Shown here piece after piece: positions 22,920-34,700 of a stretch of 40,092 nucleotides of DNA. How positions within the stretch are numbered: the stretch's first letter is position 1; every line of letters begins with the position of its first letter. A program made the position numbers and the translations under genes. A model generated the notes under the pieces. It was not told the DNA's origin and made no database searches. It was given only the letters and a program-made list of their open reading frames with translations. This DNA comes from Scytalidium lignicola (Eukaryota; Ascomycota; Leotiomycetes). The stretch lies in NCBI GenBank assembly GCA_002812745.2, contig NCSJ02000368.1, forward strand, positions 1-40,092. Direction: 5' to 3'.

Positions 22920-23556
22920 TTGAATAAGGTATGCCGATCCACTAGTCGGTACTGTGGAATGGGAGCGGTGAATGATACTTTACTTTCCTTAGAGTGGAAA
23001 CCGAGGCACTAGGACAAAGGTTGATGATGCCTCAATCTCTTTTCTCATCACCCCGCGGCGTTTTGCTTATGGTGCTAATCAGCCACGGCCCACGGGGTAT
23101 GGTTACAGCTATTGGACAAAACTCACGCTGCGATGGATGTTAACTCAAGATCCTGGCGGGTACCTTATGGTAGGTTGGGGTAGGTGATGGTGATGAACCA
23201 ATGAGATGAGGTTCTAGTCGCCCCACGGCGAACTCTATTTCCGATAAACATGTTATTGCAGTATTGTTGGTTGCATTTGGTTCCCGTAGGTCGGTAGCAC
23301 TATCACCAGAAGCATTTATTCATCACCCCGCGGCCAACCCCCCTTGGCCCACGGCCTTGACCACTCAACGCACCAAGAGCCGATGGCAAGACTGATGCAT
23401 GAGATGCTCCTTAAATAGCCCACGGGGACGGTGGCTGTAGCGCTTGCGACGCTGTACAGCACAGCTTAAAAAGAGTTAACAGGGTGCTAGAACAGTTCTT
23501 CGTACATGGCATTCAGTCCATCCGAATCTAAAGCACGGGTGTGAGTTCAAGTCAAT
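22920..23556. promoter_or_regulatory. Divergent promoter with repeated CCCCRCGG sites
   Basis: Between the transporter (minus) and the DUF1479 gene (plus) lie three sites fitting RCCCCRCGGCS, at 23050-23060, 23220-23230 and 23325-23335. Two of these share the 15-mer TCATCACCCCGCGGC. Three related CCCACGG sites are at about 23087-23097, 23346-23356 and 23417-23427. CGG-containing sites suit a Zn2Cys6 regulator, and one is encoded next door. Direct binding is inferred. Confidence 0.6.
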
Positions 23557-25186
23557 ATGCCTTCTGTTATCCCAACAACTACCTCAACTGCTACTGTCTC
23601 CTTTCCTGAGAAGGTCGAGGCCTCAACTACCAAATCGGTGGTCAGTGGTCCGCCGCAACTACATGCGCGTTTTGCAGCCCTCAAACGGGAAATCATTAGG
23701 CCTGAAAATGAAGAAGCTGTTAAGGCTTCGTATGAGCGTTTGAAGGTTGCATTGGCGGTCGAGGTGGAAAGGATTGGTGCACAACAGACTGCTGCGATTC
23801 CTGAGTGCAAATGGTCCGATGTCGTTGCAAATGGTGAGTGAGGCAGTTGTATCGAGTTTACTGTACACCGGGTTTGAAAAAACTTCATTTGCTGACAGAG
23901 CGTAGGAGGGAAGATTCCCGAAGACGTTGCTAGACAAGCAAAAGTCGCAGGATGTATACTTTTTCGTGGTCTGTTTCCTGCAGAGCAATGTCTAAAGTGG
24001 AAGGCAGAGCTTTTCGACTACACAAAAAGGCATGCCAAAGTTGGTGGCAAACCAAAGTCGGACCCAACAACGTGGCTGCTATATTGGACTCGGCCGCAGG
24101 TCCAGTTAAGATCACATCCAGAGATGCTCAAGGCCATGCACGCTACTAGTGCACTGTGGAACATCACGGATGACACTCTCCCTATTGACCCAGCCTCACA
24201 AATCGCGTACTGCGACCGCATTCGCCTCAGAAAGCCGTGGGACAAGGCCTATTCGCTCAAAGCCCATCTCGACTCCAGCTCTACTGAGCGTTGGGAAGAC
24301 CCTGCATATCGATCTTGTTACCGGAAGATTTTTGAAGGCAAATGGGAGGAGTACGACCCCTGGTGCATGGATCAACGTGCCGATGCCAAAGTCGATCTGT
24401 ACCAAGGAACAGGTAGTTGCTCGGGATTCCGATCCTTTCAAGGCTGGCTAAGCTTGTCTGACTGTGGTCCTGGCGAAGGAACATTGCGCGTTTTGCCAAA
24501 TATCAAACTCGCAACCGCTTACATTATGCTTAGACCGTTTTTCCAAAATGAGTCCCTAGATATATCACAACCTACACTCCCCGGCGCAACCCCTGGGAGG
24601 GGCCAGCTTTTTGTCACATCTAAATACCATCCCCATCTCGAGCAAGATCGCACGATAATCAGCGTACAAAAAGTTCATCCAGGTGCGAAGTGATAATAAT
24701 CAGATCCCCATTGTAATTTCGACTCCAACTAACACAACCAAGGTGATTATATGTTTTGGCACACCGACTTAGCGCATGAGGTAGAGGATGAGAACAATGG
24801 GCCATCAGACTCAAGCGTAAGTGACCTTTTTCCTTCTCATTCCTTCTCATTCCTTCTCATTCATTAGGATCATGTAGACTGAATTCGGTTGCTGTCAGGT
24901 TATCTATGTTCCCAATGTTCCGCTCTGCCCATATAATATCCAGAATATGCTCAACCACAGAAAGGCTTTCCGCGAAGTCGTTTCACCGCCTGACTATGTG
25001 AGAGATTTTGGTGGACCCTACGAATATGAAAGAGAACATGAGGACCACGGGGCTAGAGTGGAGAATATCCTCACTGTCGAGGGGAAGCGTGCTCTCGGTT
25101 TGGTACAGTTTGATGAGAATGAGCCCGGAATCACTGAAGGCCAAAAGAAAGTGCGGAGGATGGCGAACGAAGCAATGAGGGAATGA
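23557..25186 (+). CDS. DUF1479-family Fe(II)/2-oxoglutarate oxygenase-like protein (4 exons)
   Basis: Exons are 23557-23833, 23906-24682, 24743-24816 and 24899-25186; introns are 60-82 nt and the product is 471 aa, about the usual length for fungal members. The DUF1479 (PF07350) family, related to bacterial YbiU, belongs to the cupin-fold non-heme iron oxygenases. The expected iron ligands are visible: an HxD pair at about H213/D215 (KAHLDSSS) and a distal His at about H363 (DLAHEVED). Family landmarks include WCMDQRADAKVDLYQG, FRSFQGWLSLSDCGPGEG and YVPNVPLCPYN. The reaction and substrate are unknown; likely a soluble oxygenase. Intron 3 carries three copies of TCCTTCTCAT (24831-24860). It lies between a transporter and a regulator/amidase pair, pointing to a small catabolic or modifying pathway. 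Confidence 0.92.
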
Positions 25187-25825
25187 TCGTTGTCATTCCG
25201 AGCTGCACATAAGACATTTAAAGAAGCACTTCCTATTGATATAGAAACAATTCCACACTTCCCAGTTCACAAAAAGCAGCCTCTCTTTATGATACTTAGT
25301 TTACAACTTAGTCATCTTCGTGCTGTCTCTACCATCTGTCTTCATGACAGCAAGCATCATATTTGACAAAGAGAATGGTCATACTCATCATATGTAGTAG
25401 TAGTTTCTGGATTATTTGGAGGGCCTCTCATTCGTTCCAGGTGAAGCAAGCCGACGATTAGTAAATCGGCTAATAGATAAGACATACTCCATACTGACTA
25501 GGCTCTTAGCAGAATAGGGACCTAAGATGCATGGCGCCAACCAGTAGCCGGGTAGATAAGGAAGCTTTACCAGTTAACATCATTCCCCATTCTTCATCTT
25601 AACCCCTCACCGACGACTTTTTTGATCAGCTATTCACAATGTTGAAACTGCAGCTTGAGGGGCTTCATTCATTTCGATACCAATTTCTTCTAAGCAAAGA
25701 CTTCATCTCGAATCCGACAGTCAACAGCAGTTGACGTATCTATAAGGTTAGCCAACCTCTGCTCGGCTGTTCGAGGCTGAGCGCGTCAAGCTACTCGATA
25801 TTCGCCTCCTTGCAAGCGTCACTAC
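25187..25825. other. Intergenic region upstream of the regulator gene
   Basis: No open frame of note is seen. It contains the 3' region of the DUF1479 gene and the promoter of the regulator. A short inverted repeat, GCCGAT..ATCGGC, lies near 25450-25470. The CCCCRCGG sites found in the other promoters of the cluster are not seen here. Confidence 0.5.
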
Positions 25826-28029
25826 ATGGATCTCGATAGAGGGAGGCAGTACAAGTCAAAAAAGCAGAGACCGTAGGTATTCAATGCGTTGCACATCACA
25901 CGTGTTCTCACCAAGGTTTCTAACAATGAAGCAGCTGTGATGCTTGTCGGAAGCGGAAAATATGTTGTACGCGCGACGCTGGGTATGAAAACTGTTCCTT
26001 GTGTAGGGCAAAGAACCAAGTGTGTCGTTTTGAGAGCGAGCCAAGTGTACGGAAAGGCCGGGACTTAAAGTCATCGCGGCGGCCAAATAGACCGATAGCA
26101 GAGCTAGATGCTTCTCCCATTAGCCATGCTGCTACGCAGGACACATCATCTCCAAACAGTCAGGATCCGTCGGAATCAACTAAAGAAGATGTAATACAGC
26201 CGTACGGACCAGCGAAAGAATGGATATCAATATTTGTTGGGTCAAGTGGAGACCAGGATCCATTCGTGCTGCGGCACTGCTCCTTCAACGACCTGAATTA
26301 CTACAAGCAGTCGGATTGGGCCTGTCTGAGAGTAAACCGCAATGGGGGAGAATCCATGCATTTCACAGTGAGTGGTCCAGTATCGTTTCCTTCTTTATTT
26401 TCTCCTGATGATTCCGCGTTTAGCTTGTTCCTGACAGTCATCTGGACGCACGGCCACACTACTATCCTAAAGTAGAACTACAACAAATTGTTCCCGAAGA
26501 CATAACACAACTCCGGCGCACCTTTTTTGAAACCATCCATACTTCGTTTCCACTTTTACATCCTGCCCAAATAGAACAAGAAAATAAGCCAGGGGACTTG
26601 TTGCTAGCCACAATTTACGAGATCGCAAGTCCTTACATTAGCGAGAGATCAAACCCAAATGACTGGAAACTTCTCGACTGGATCTTCCAGGCCATGCCCA
26701 TTGAAATTCGACAGCCGAAGCTAGAAACTATCGAGGCTGGTTTGCTGTTCCTCCAGCGCCATGCCAGGTATCACAGGTAGGCGTTGGATAAGAGCACAAG
26801 AGCATAGTACCATGAGATTAAAACTAATTAACATAGAGCTCCTTTCACACCTGGCCTGTGGTCTGAAGTTGGGAGTGTAAGTAAGATCCTATGCGCCCCT
26901 CGTGTTTTAGTTTGAGCTGATAATAACAGTTAGTTGGAATTTGCCATGATGTAGGACTCAATGTAAATCCAATGGACTGGGACATAACAATAGAAGATCA
27001 GCATCGTAGAATTAGACTCTGGTGGGGCATCTACATGCAAGACAAGTGGTGTGCCCTTGGCTTAGGTCGACCATCGTATATTGCAAACGAAAATTTCAAC
27101 GTCCCCCTTCCAACAATTGATAATTTTCCAACGGAAAACTATCAAGACCTTCCTTCTCCCACCATAGGTATCTTGCAGTTTGTGGGGATGGCTGCCCTCA
27201 CCACTATTCTCTCCGACATAGTAAGTAAGGCACTTTGCATTGATATAGTATAAGTAACTCCTGACCATATCTGCAGTTAGCCACGTTCTACACCGTCCGG
27301 GCCAACGAGAGATTCAAGTCCTACAACACTGAATTACTCCGTCTTCTTCTTGAACAATTCCAACAGCGTCTAGCTGATTTTTATGATAAGCATCTCATCC
27401 CACTAGATCATTGCCAGGGTTTTTTGGACCCAACTGGTATGCCCTATCCCTAACTGCTATCTGCTCGTGGCTAAGTTGTCCATAAACTAGGCACCATTTT
27501 TCTCGCCTACCATACTGTCCAGCTTACACTCTATCGAGTAGGACTGCGAACTCTAGATCCACAGGACTTCCATTATCACCTGCTCAGAAATGATGCCAGG
27601 GTGGCACTCAAACAAGTAGTTGGAATGCTTGATCAGATGACCGTGCGCCGCCTCCGTGCATTCTGGTGGAGTCGTAAGTCTCCCAGTTCAACCTTATTTG
27701 AGCTGCCAAGAACTGACAAAGATATACTATATATAGAGATGTCTAACATTAACTTTGCCATGGCAGGTGGCTTCATGATGTCGTTGCTCCTCACCTCTAC
27801 AGATGATACGGAAATAGAATACTGGACGGACCAAATCAAGCTTTACCAAGGCTTGCTACAAAACATGGATGCAGAATTCAACCCGACAAAGCTTGCTGCG
27901 GCACGGATGACATTACTTAGTTCCGCAAGCCAAAATGTGGGCGGCGGGTTTGCTGCAAGTCTACCGCCAGGCACAGATGCAAAAAGGACATCATTTTGGG
28001 ACATACCCTTAGAATTTTGCGATCATTAA
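25826..28029 (+). CDS. Zn2Cys6 fungal transcription factor (8 exons)
   Basis: Exons are 25826-25872, 25935-26367, 26424-26776, 26837-26880, 26934-27220, 27277-27436, 27491-27673 and 27767-28029, giving 589 aa with every junction in frame. The N-terminus has a binuclear zinc cluster: C17-x2-C20-x6-C27-x8-C36-x2-C39-x6-C46, with basic RKRK between the second and third Cys. Splicing joins exon 1 exactly one residue before the first Cys. The middle matches the fungal-specific regulatory domain (PF04082-like), with LLATIYEIASPY, then RRIRLWWGIYMQDKW and LGRPSYI. It should act in the nucleus, and CGG-type sites are its expected targets; such sites lie in the promoters of the neighbouring transporter, oxygenase and amidase. 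It is the probable pathway-specific regulator of this cluster. Confidence 0.93.
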
Positions 28030-28313
28030 TTAAACCTGTTTGTACAATAGGAGAAGATGATCTGGCATTTATAGACCCTCTGAATTTAAGAAATTTTAAT
28101 ACTGTAATTTACACGAACACATGGATGTGAACGAGGTAATAGTCTAGTCACGCCGACAGTGATCTAAGTAGCTGTGCTTTATACCTCACGTTGAGGAAGC
28201 TCTTCAAAGAAAATATCTACAATTATGAGCCACGACGATTATACAATGTACATGGCGCTTCACCAAGGGCAGAGTTGAAAGGCAGTTCTTAGTCTAGTGT
28301 GGCGGGCGAGTCG

Positions 28314-28326
28314 GCCGTGGGGCGAC
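28314..28326. promoter_or_regulatory. Candidate operator upstream of the amidase
   Basis: GCCGTGGGGCGAC is the exact reverse complement of the 13-mer at 23217-23229 in the transporter/oxygenase promoter. It ends 11 nt before a TATAAAA box at 28338-28344 and about 200 nt before the amidase ATG. Likely a binding site for the cluster regulator. Confidence 0.6.
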
Positions 28327-28337
28327 AAGCCAGGAGA

Positions 28338-28344
28338 TATAAAA
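28338..28344 (+). promoter_or_regulatory. TATA box of the amidase gene
   Basis: TATAAAA lies 179 nt upstream of the ATG at 28524 and directly downstream of the candidate operator. The rest of 28030-28523 is non-coding. Confidence 0.5.
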
Positions 28345-28523
28345 TAGAACCCGCGTAGAGCTACAGTACTTCTATGAATTATTTCCCCAAATCTTCCACA
28401 TACGTATATTTGTGACTGAAGTTAATTGCTCATTACGCTTTTAGCACCCATTGCTTGTTCTTTTACTTCGTTCTTCCACTCCGTCGACCCAACGAGACAT
28501 AATATCATTCTCCACATATAAAC

Positions 28524-30488
28524 ATGGCCGACGGTCCCCCGTACATCATCAGTGACTGGCAAAGTGCAGCTGCAGGCAAGCGCAAAACGCTACTAGACAG
28601 CATTCCACAGTCCTATATTCTGCCAGGACCACTCGCACTCAAAGCAGCAACAACGGGCCTGCTCCCAGGCGATGTCTCGATTTTAGCATGCGGTATCCTC
28701 AGCCCGCTTGATATTGAGATTACCTCGATTGAGGAAGCACCGGTACTACTTGAACGCATAGCTCGTAAACAGTACAGTGCCGTGCAGGTTACCGAGGCAT
28801 TCTGCAAGCGCGCTGCTATTGCGCAGCAGTGTACGGGCTGCTTGTCAGAGCTGATGTTCGAGAAGGCGGTTGCACGAGCTCGGGAGGTTGATGACTACTT
28901 GTCATTGCATGGGAAACTCGTGGGCATTCTGCACGGGTTACCTGTTTCGCTCAAGGTAAGTTGTGCCAGTGGATTTTAAGTCCAGAAGAAAATAGCTTCT
29001 GACTCTTCACAGGACTGTTTTGATGTCGAAGGAGTCAACACCAATGCCGGGCTTGTCTCATGGTTGCCTTATATAGCTCCGAAGAATTCCAGTGTGGTGA
29101 AAGGTCTTTTAAGTGCAGGGGCTGTGTTGTTTGCGAAAACGAGCAGTTCCCAGTCTCTGCTAATGGTGGAATCTATCAACAATATCTTCGGGACGGTCAA
29201 AAATCCATATAACCTTGCGCTTACTGTCGGCGGCTCTAGTGGAGGCGAAGCTTGTCTTGTTGCTGCAAAAGGGAGCATCCTTGGATCTGGTACCGACGGG
29301 GGAGGAAGTTTGCGCTTCCCTTCCGCCCACTGTGGACTTTGTAAGTTCATGATCTTCCCCCTTTGAACCACTGAGGATAAATATTGATATTCTGTAGGGG
29401 CCTTGAAACCCTCCAAATTTCGGATCTCTGGCAGCGGAGTATCCTCCCCTAGAAGTGGCTCGGAATCTGTTAATCAAGCCAGCGGGCCTCTAGCTAGGAG
29501 TGTTGCGGGGCTTGAACTATGGGTTGAGGCTCACTTGTTGAGCGAACCATGGAACACTGAGCCAGATTGCATACCTATGCCCTGGAAATCAGCTGAAGCT
29601 CAAAGAGCAGATACTCCTTTGACAATAGGTGTCATTTGGGATGATGGAGTAGTACAGCCAACTCCTCCTGTAAAGGTTAGAGAATCTCAATCCAGTCCTA
29701 TACTCTATATATCCTCTCCTCTTCACAACTCATTTCGACCAACGGTAAACTTACACAACCAAAGCGAGCTCTGCAGATTACAGTTGAGGTTCTTTCCCAA
29801 GCAGGTCACACTATCAAACATCTCCCATCTTCACGAATCTTTCCCCTCCACCGACAGTCATACGCCTGTACTATGCTCTCCAACGTGCAAGATGGCGGAC
29901 GGTGCGCGATGGCGCATATTGCAGCATCCAACGAGCCAGTCGTCCCACGCACTGCCACTGGCTCAGATGCTTCAGCACTGACGGCAGCAGAGGTCTTCGA
30001 GAACCACCTACTGCGTAGCCGGCTTGCTGCCGCTTACAATGAGCTCTGGATCGAGTACGGGCTAGACACCATACTGGTGCCTTCAGTGGCACACCCGGCG
30101 AACCCACACGGTAAGTATATCGGCAACTCGTACGCGACAGTATACAACATGCTAGACTATGTAACGGGATGCGTCCCTGTGACTATTGTTGATGAGCAAT
30201 TAGACGTAGCAGGGCGGGAATGGTATGATGGGGAGATATACGGCAGGATTGAAGAAGTCAGGTTTCCGTACGATCTTGGTGACAAGGAAATGAAAGAACT
30301 TTGTGAGTTGTTATAATATCCACACCTGGGGTTAAATGCTGATTGCTCTAGACACATCTCCGAAGGTCTTCAAGGACTCGCCTGTAGGAGTGCAAATTGT
30401 CTGTAGGAGATTGCAGGAGGAGAAGTGTATTGGAATCCTCAAAGAGCTTGAAGCACTACTCAAAGGAGAGACTGAAATACGTGACTAA
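28524..30488 (+). CDS. Amidase-signature hydrolase (5 exons)
   Basis: Exons are 28524-28955, 29013-29340, 29398-29675, 29765-30302 and 30352-30488, giving 570 aa, a usual length for fungal acetamidase-type enzymes. It hydrolyses an amide to acid plus ammonia or amine, probably in the cytoplasm; no signal peptide is seen. The catalytic triad is complete: Lys144 (HGLPVSLK, at the end of exon 1), cis-Ser219 (GGSSGGE) and nucleophile Ser243 (GTDGGGSLR). The 75- and 24-residue spacings equal those of mammalian FAAH. Substrate is unknown. The gene is last in a cluster with transporter, oxygenase and Zn2Cys6 regulator. A 13-bp site shared with the transporter/oxygenase promoter sits just before its TATA box. 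Open frames in intron-containing regions, such as 29403-29981, read through introns and are not separate genes. Confidence 0.94.
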
Positions 30489-30776
30489 CATCATGGTTTT
30501 CTCTCTCTCTATATATAAGATTATAGACAGAGGGAGACTCTGCCTCTGATATAGCTAGCTCTAGCAATTTCTCCCTAGTCTCCGTTGTTTCAAATCTTGC
30601 AGTGCATTCCTATCCGATTTACTTTAAAATCAATGAGCTTCTAGTTAAAATAATGAGTACTAACCACAAGTGAGTACTAACAGTAGGTGATTGGTAACCT
30701 TGAGCAAGCTAACTGTGCTATCACCGGAGTCTCAAGGTTTGAGGAATTAGCTTTGTATACTATTTGTTGCCTCCGA
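30489..30776. other. Region downstream of the amidase without gene
   Basis: The 3' flank of the amidase holds a CT/TATA-rich tract near 30,500 and a repeated GAGTACTAAC near 30,654-30,680. No gene is seen. Confidence 0.4.
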
Positions 30777-31061
30777 TCACCTGAAACATTCATAACGTAT
30801 CTTAGTATGGTTCACTGAACTAAATAGGAAGGAGGAGGTTGTCCACGAGTATTTTATCTTCCCTGCTGGTGTGCTCGTGATTCCTCCCTTCACTTTTGCC
30901 TTCTCCTTTGCTTCCCAGTCTGCCTTTGTTTTCCTAATTGGAGAGTTCGGAATAATTGGGTAAACGAAGGTATCTGGATATGATCCTGCCATCTCCACTC
31001 GTACGGTTTGGAGAGCGTGTAGTGCTTCCTCGTCATTGCTCGTTTTCCAAAAAACGGACAT
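30777..31061 (-). CDS. Small hypothetical ORF, uncertain
   Basis: An uninterrupted frame of 94 codons starts MSVFWKTSNDEEALHAL and includes a Lys-rich patch (KADWEAKEKAKVKGG). Base composition is genic, but no promoter signal, intron or family resemblance is evident. It may be a fragment of a larger decayed gene or a chance ORF. Confidence 0.25.
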   Translation of the reverse strand: MSVFWKTSNDEEALHALQTVRVEMAGSYPDTFVYPIIPNSPIRKTKADWEAKEKAKVKGGITSTPAGKIKYSWTTSSFLFSSVNHTKIRYECFR

Positions 31062-31759
31062 AGAAGGGGAAATCGCTAACCCTTTCGCACCGCCATTTTA
31101 GAAGCATTTTCGGTCACTTTCCAATCGCGACACTATACATGGCAGAGGAGTCAGAGTATGTAGAAGAGATTCTGGTGGAATAGGTTATGATCTTCCAAGC
31201 ATTCATGAGAGATATTGGCTTTTGGTGTTAGAGGTAGGTCTCAGGGATGTTATCACGGCGCTCTATGTAATTTATAATTGTTTCAATAACTGCAGCTCTT
31301 GTTTTGGGTCACCATCGCCCAAAATGTACCATTATGGAAAAATGACGTCTTTGATCTCGAAAAGGTTTCATCGCATTTTCTTAGAAGTTAGTTATTGTTT
31401 TAGAGTGCATTTGGATCGATTGTCTATGAAAGTCCTGTATTACTGGAACCACAATTTTGGCACAACAATAGCAAGAATATTACTCGCACCAAAGTTATGA
31501 TTTTACAACTCCCTTTTCCTAGGCATCCACCCAATACGAATCAATCAGAAAACACCATAAAAAGCTCATACTCAATTTTTGAAATTTAACTACTTAATCG
31601 CACCTTAAACAATCCCAAAATTCACACACTTCAGGAGGCTATCGCCAGGATTATTCTGATACCAGATTTAATACCTGAATCGCAATAGCTTCCTTGTAGT
31701 AACTGAAAGTTGGGAAAACGTCGTTAAACTTGACCGAGTACACGCTTCAACTTAAGAAT
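31062..31759. other. Intergenic DNA leading into the second desert
   Basis: Open frames such as 31222-31500 are short and show no recognisable content. AT content rises steadily after about 31,500. No gene is supported. Confidence 0.4.
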
Positions 31760-34700
31760 GATATATCAGCCTTATTAAGTTACATATTTTAGAATAAGTA
31801 AAAGAAGCAGATGTTATATAATACTATGAAGTCTTTCGTCGAATTAATCCTCTTTTTAGCTAAGAGACTTATTAATTAACTGTCATTACAAGAGATGTTA
31901 ATTAAGCTTAAAGTTGTTAATCACCATACAACTACGATTAACAAACAGATTACTTAATTGAAGAATATCATCGAGAAAATATAATTAAGCTTTATAAAAA
32001 ATATATTAGTTATTATATATTATAGAAATACTTGTAATTAAATAATAATCATAACAAAAGTAAGAATACCTTTGTTATAAGTTTTCTTACTAGTAAGCTT
32101 CGTCTAACTTTCATCAATTAACATGTTTACTAGTTATAACACAAATATAACAGGTTAAATATACAAGATTAACAATAAAACCAATTATATTATTATAATC
32201 AAGATTNAAAAATGCTAAAATTCAAGAGTATTTATGTCTTCACTTATATAAACATACATTCAAATACGTTAATTATACAATTGTAAATGTAAATAATCTA
32301 GAAATAAATAAAATATACTTTTTAACAATTAATCAGTTAAAGAGTAAAAACATACTATTAATTATTGTAATATTAAAAAATATAATAACTATGTAAAATA
32401 ATAAAGAATAAGTAAAGGTTTTAAAAAAGAAAATATTAATATTAATACTAATGTATAAAATCATTATTTATAATGTTCTTATAATGTTAATAAGATTAAA
32501 GATAAAGAAATTAATCAACGTTAAAATCAGAAAACTAAAAGCAAATAATGTTATGAATATATTAAGTATAAAGTTAACATACTTAAAATGACTATTAATA
32601 TTTACAAAAACGAAAACTTATTCTTTATTAATACTAGTTATATCTTACAGATTAAGCTTTTACAATAACTTATTAACAAAGTTTTAAAAGCTTAGTCTAT
32701 ACTCAATCTTAAAATCATATTTAGACAATTCTTATAACTAATAAACTTACTTGTTATTCAGTTATAACTTAAAAGCAAAGTAGTAATAATTTAAGTAATC
32801 AGTCAAAACTTTAACAGAATATTATACATATAACAAGTAATATCTCCATGTCCTAAAAGCCTTTACAATAGTTAACAACTTAACATTTAAGGTATTATAA
32901 TATAACTTAACCTCTTTCAACTTCTTCAATATATATATAACAAGATTTTAACACCCTTCTTATAATTAAGTTATAATCATACTAATTACAAAATCTAAAG
33001 CATTTGTCTTTAACCTAGTAAGTAACTTCAGGTTATAATAACATAACAACAAAGTAATTATGAACAAGATATATATCTTTATAAATACTTTTCATTATAA
33101 GAGAGTTAACTAAAAGGTTAAAGGATATCCCTTCTTTAATATATTTGTTAATAGTATAATAACCTTTAAATAACCCTTGATAAACTAATAATAAAATCTA
33201 GTAAAGCCAAGAAAGATTTATACATCTTTTATACTTCTAAGTTTTAACTACTTAATAATAACCATAATACATTCCTTCTTTATGCTTATACCTTTAAGGA
33301 TAATCACAAAGTTTAAAAAGGTAATTGTCTAAGAATAAAATGTACATTTCTCTAGATTCATATAAAAGCCTTATTATTACAACTTAATTAATATATTATA
33401 AACAACTTATATATATAACTCCTTANTTTTTTATGTAAATTAAAATATTATCAAGGTATATAATGTAAATAATATTGACTAAACTTGTTAATGCTTAGTT
33501 AATATATATCTAGAAGGTAACTAATATATTTACAAGTCTAAATAACATGACAAGATATTCAAAATATTTATATTTAATTTTGAACACTATCTTCTACTTA
33601 TCTTCTTCATAGATATATATCTAGTAATAAGCATCTTTTAAATCTAATTTAATAAAGTGTTTAACCTTAGATAATCAACTAATAATTTCTGAAATTAAGG
33701 ATAATATAATACAATTCTTCTTAATAATCTTGTTCAATCCTTAATAATTAACACAAAGTTATAACTTACTTCTTAACTTAAGTATAAACAAGATAAAAGC
33801 TCTTATTAAACTGATCAAGGGTTAAATTTATCCTTTTTATATAACAACTTCTAAGTAATTACAAAACATTATAAGTTTATCTTCAGTTAAAGTATAAATA
33901 AGTCCTTAAGATAAAGTCTATCCTTTTTCTAAGTTGATATAATACTCTAAAAAGGTATGAAAAAGCAGAATTCCAACTAAGTCTATATTAAAAACATTTA
34001 AGTAATCATTATATTTTAATAATATAATAAGTTATATTCTACTAACTTTCTTGTTAGTATTCTCTTACAATTCTAAGGGAATAAGGATTATTCTAACTAA
34101 AACTACAGTATACTTAGTTATACAATTAACTTTTTATAATAATTAGTAATAAGTACTACTCTTAAAGAAGAAATACTTAAGTGTCTTCTTTATAACAAAT
34201 AACTTATAACTTTATATTATTATATTATAACTTTCTTAATACAATTTCATATTTATTAAACTTAATTATTATAAAGTTATATAACTTTATCTTCTTAAGT
34301 CCTTAATTATTAATAATACAAGTTATAATATCTAAAGTCTTATATATAAGAATGTTTTCTTTATAAAACTATTTTACTTTTAAATACTAATTAACCTCTT
34401 TTATTACTTCGTCTGATAAGAGATAATAATATATAATATTCAAATCTAACCTTATATTTAATAAGGCTATTCTCATTACTTATTTCCTTTTAAGTTAAAG
34501 AAAAACTCTTACTTCTAATTATCTTAAAAGGTATTTACCTTCTTATTAAGTAATTACTACTTATCTACTTAATAGTATAATGTTCATATTAAATGTTTAA
34601 GAACAATTATTAACATAATAGCTTAATTTCTTATATTAATAACATTAAACCTCAAAAAGTAATAGTTAAACAACTTCTTCTTTCTTAGTTACTAGTTAAT

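Noticed and set aside
29403..29981. 192-aa ORF as a separate gene
   Set aside because: It reads through an amidase intron (29676-29764) into a wrong frame; the spliced amidase explains the region.
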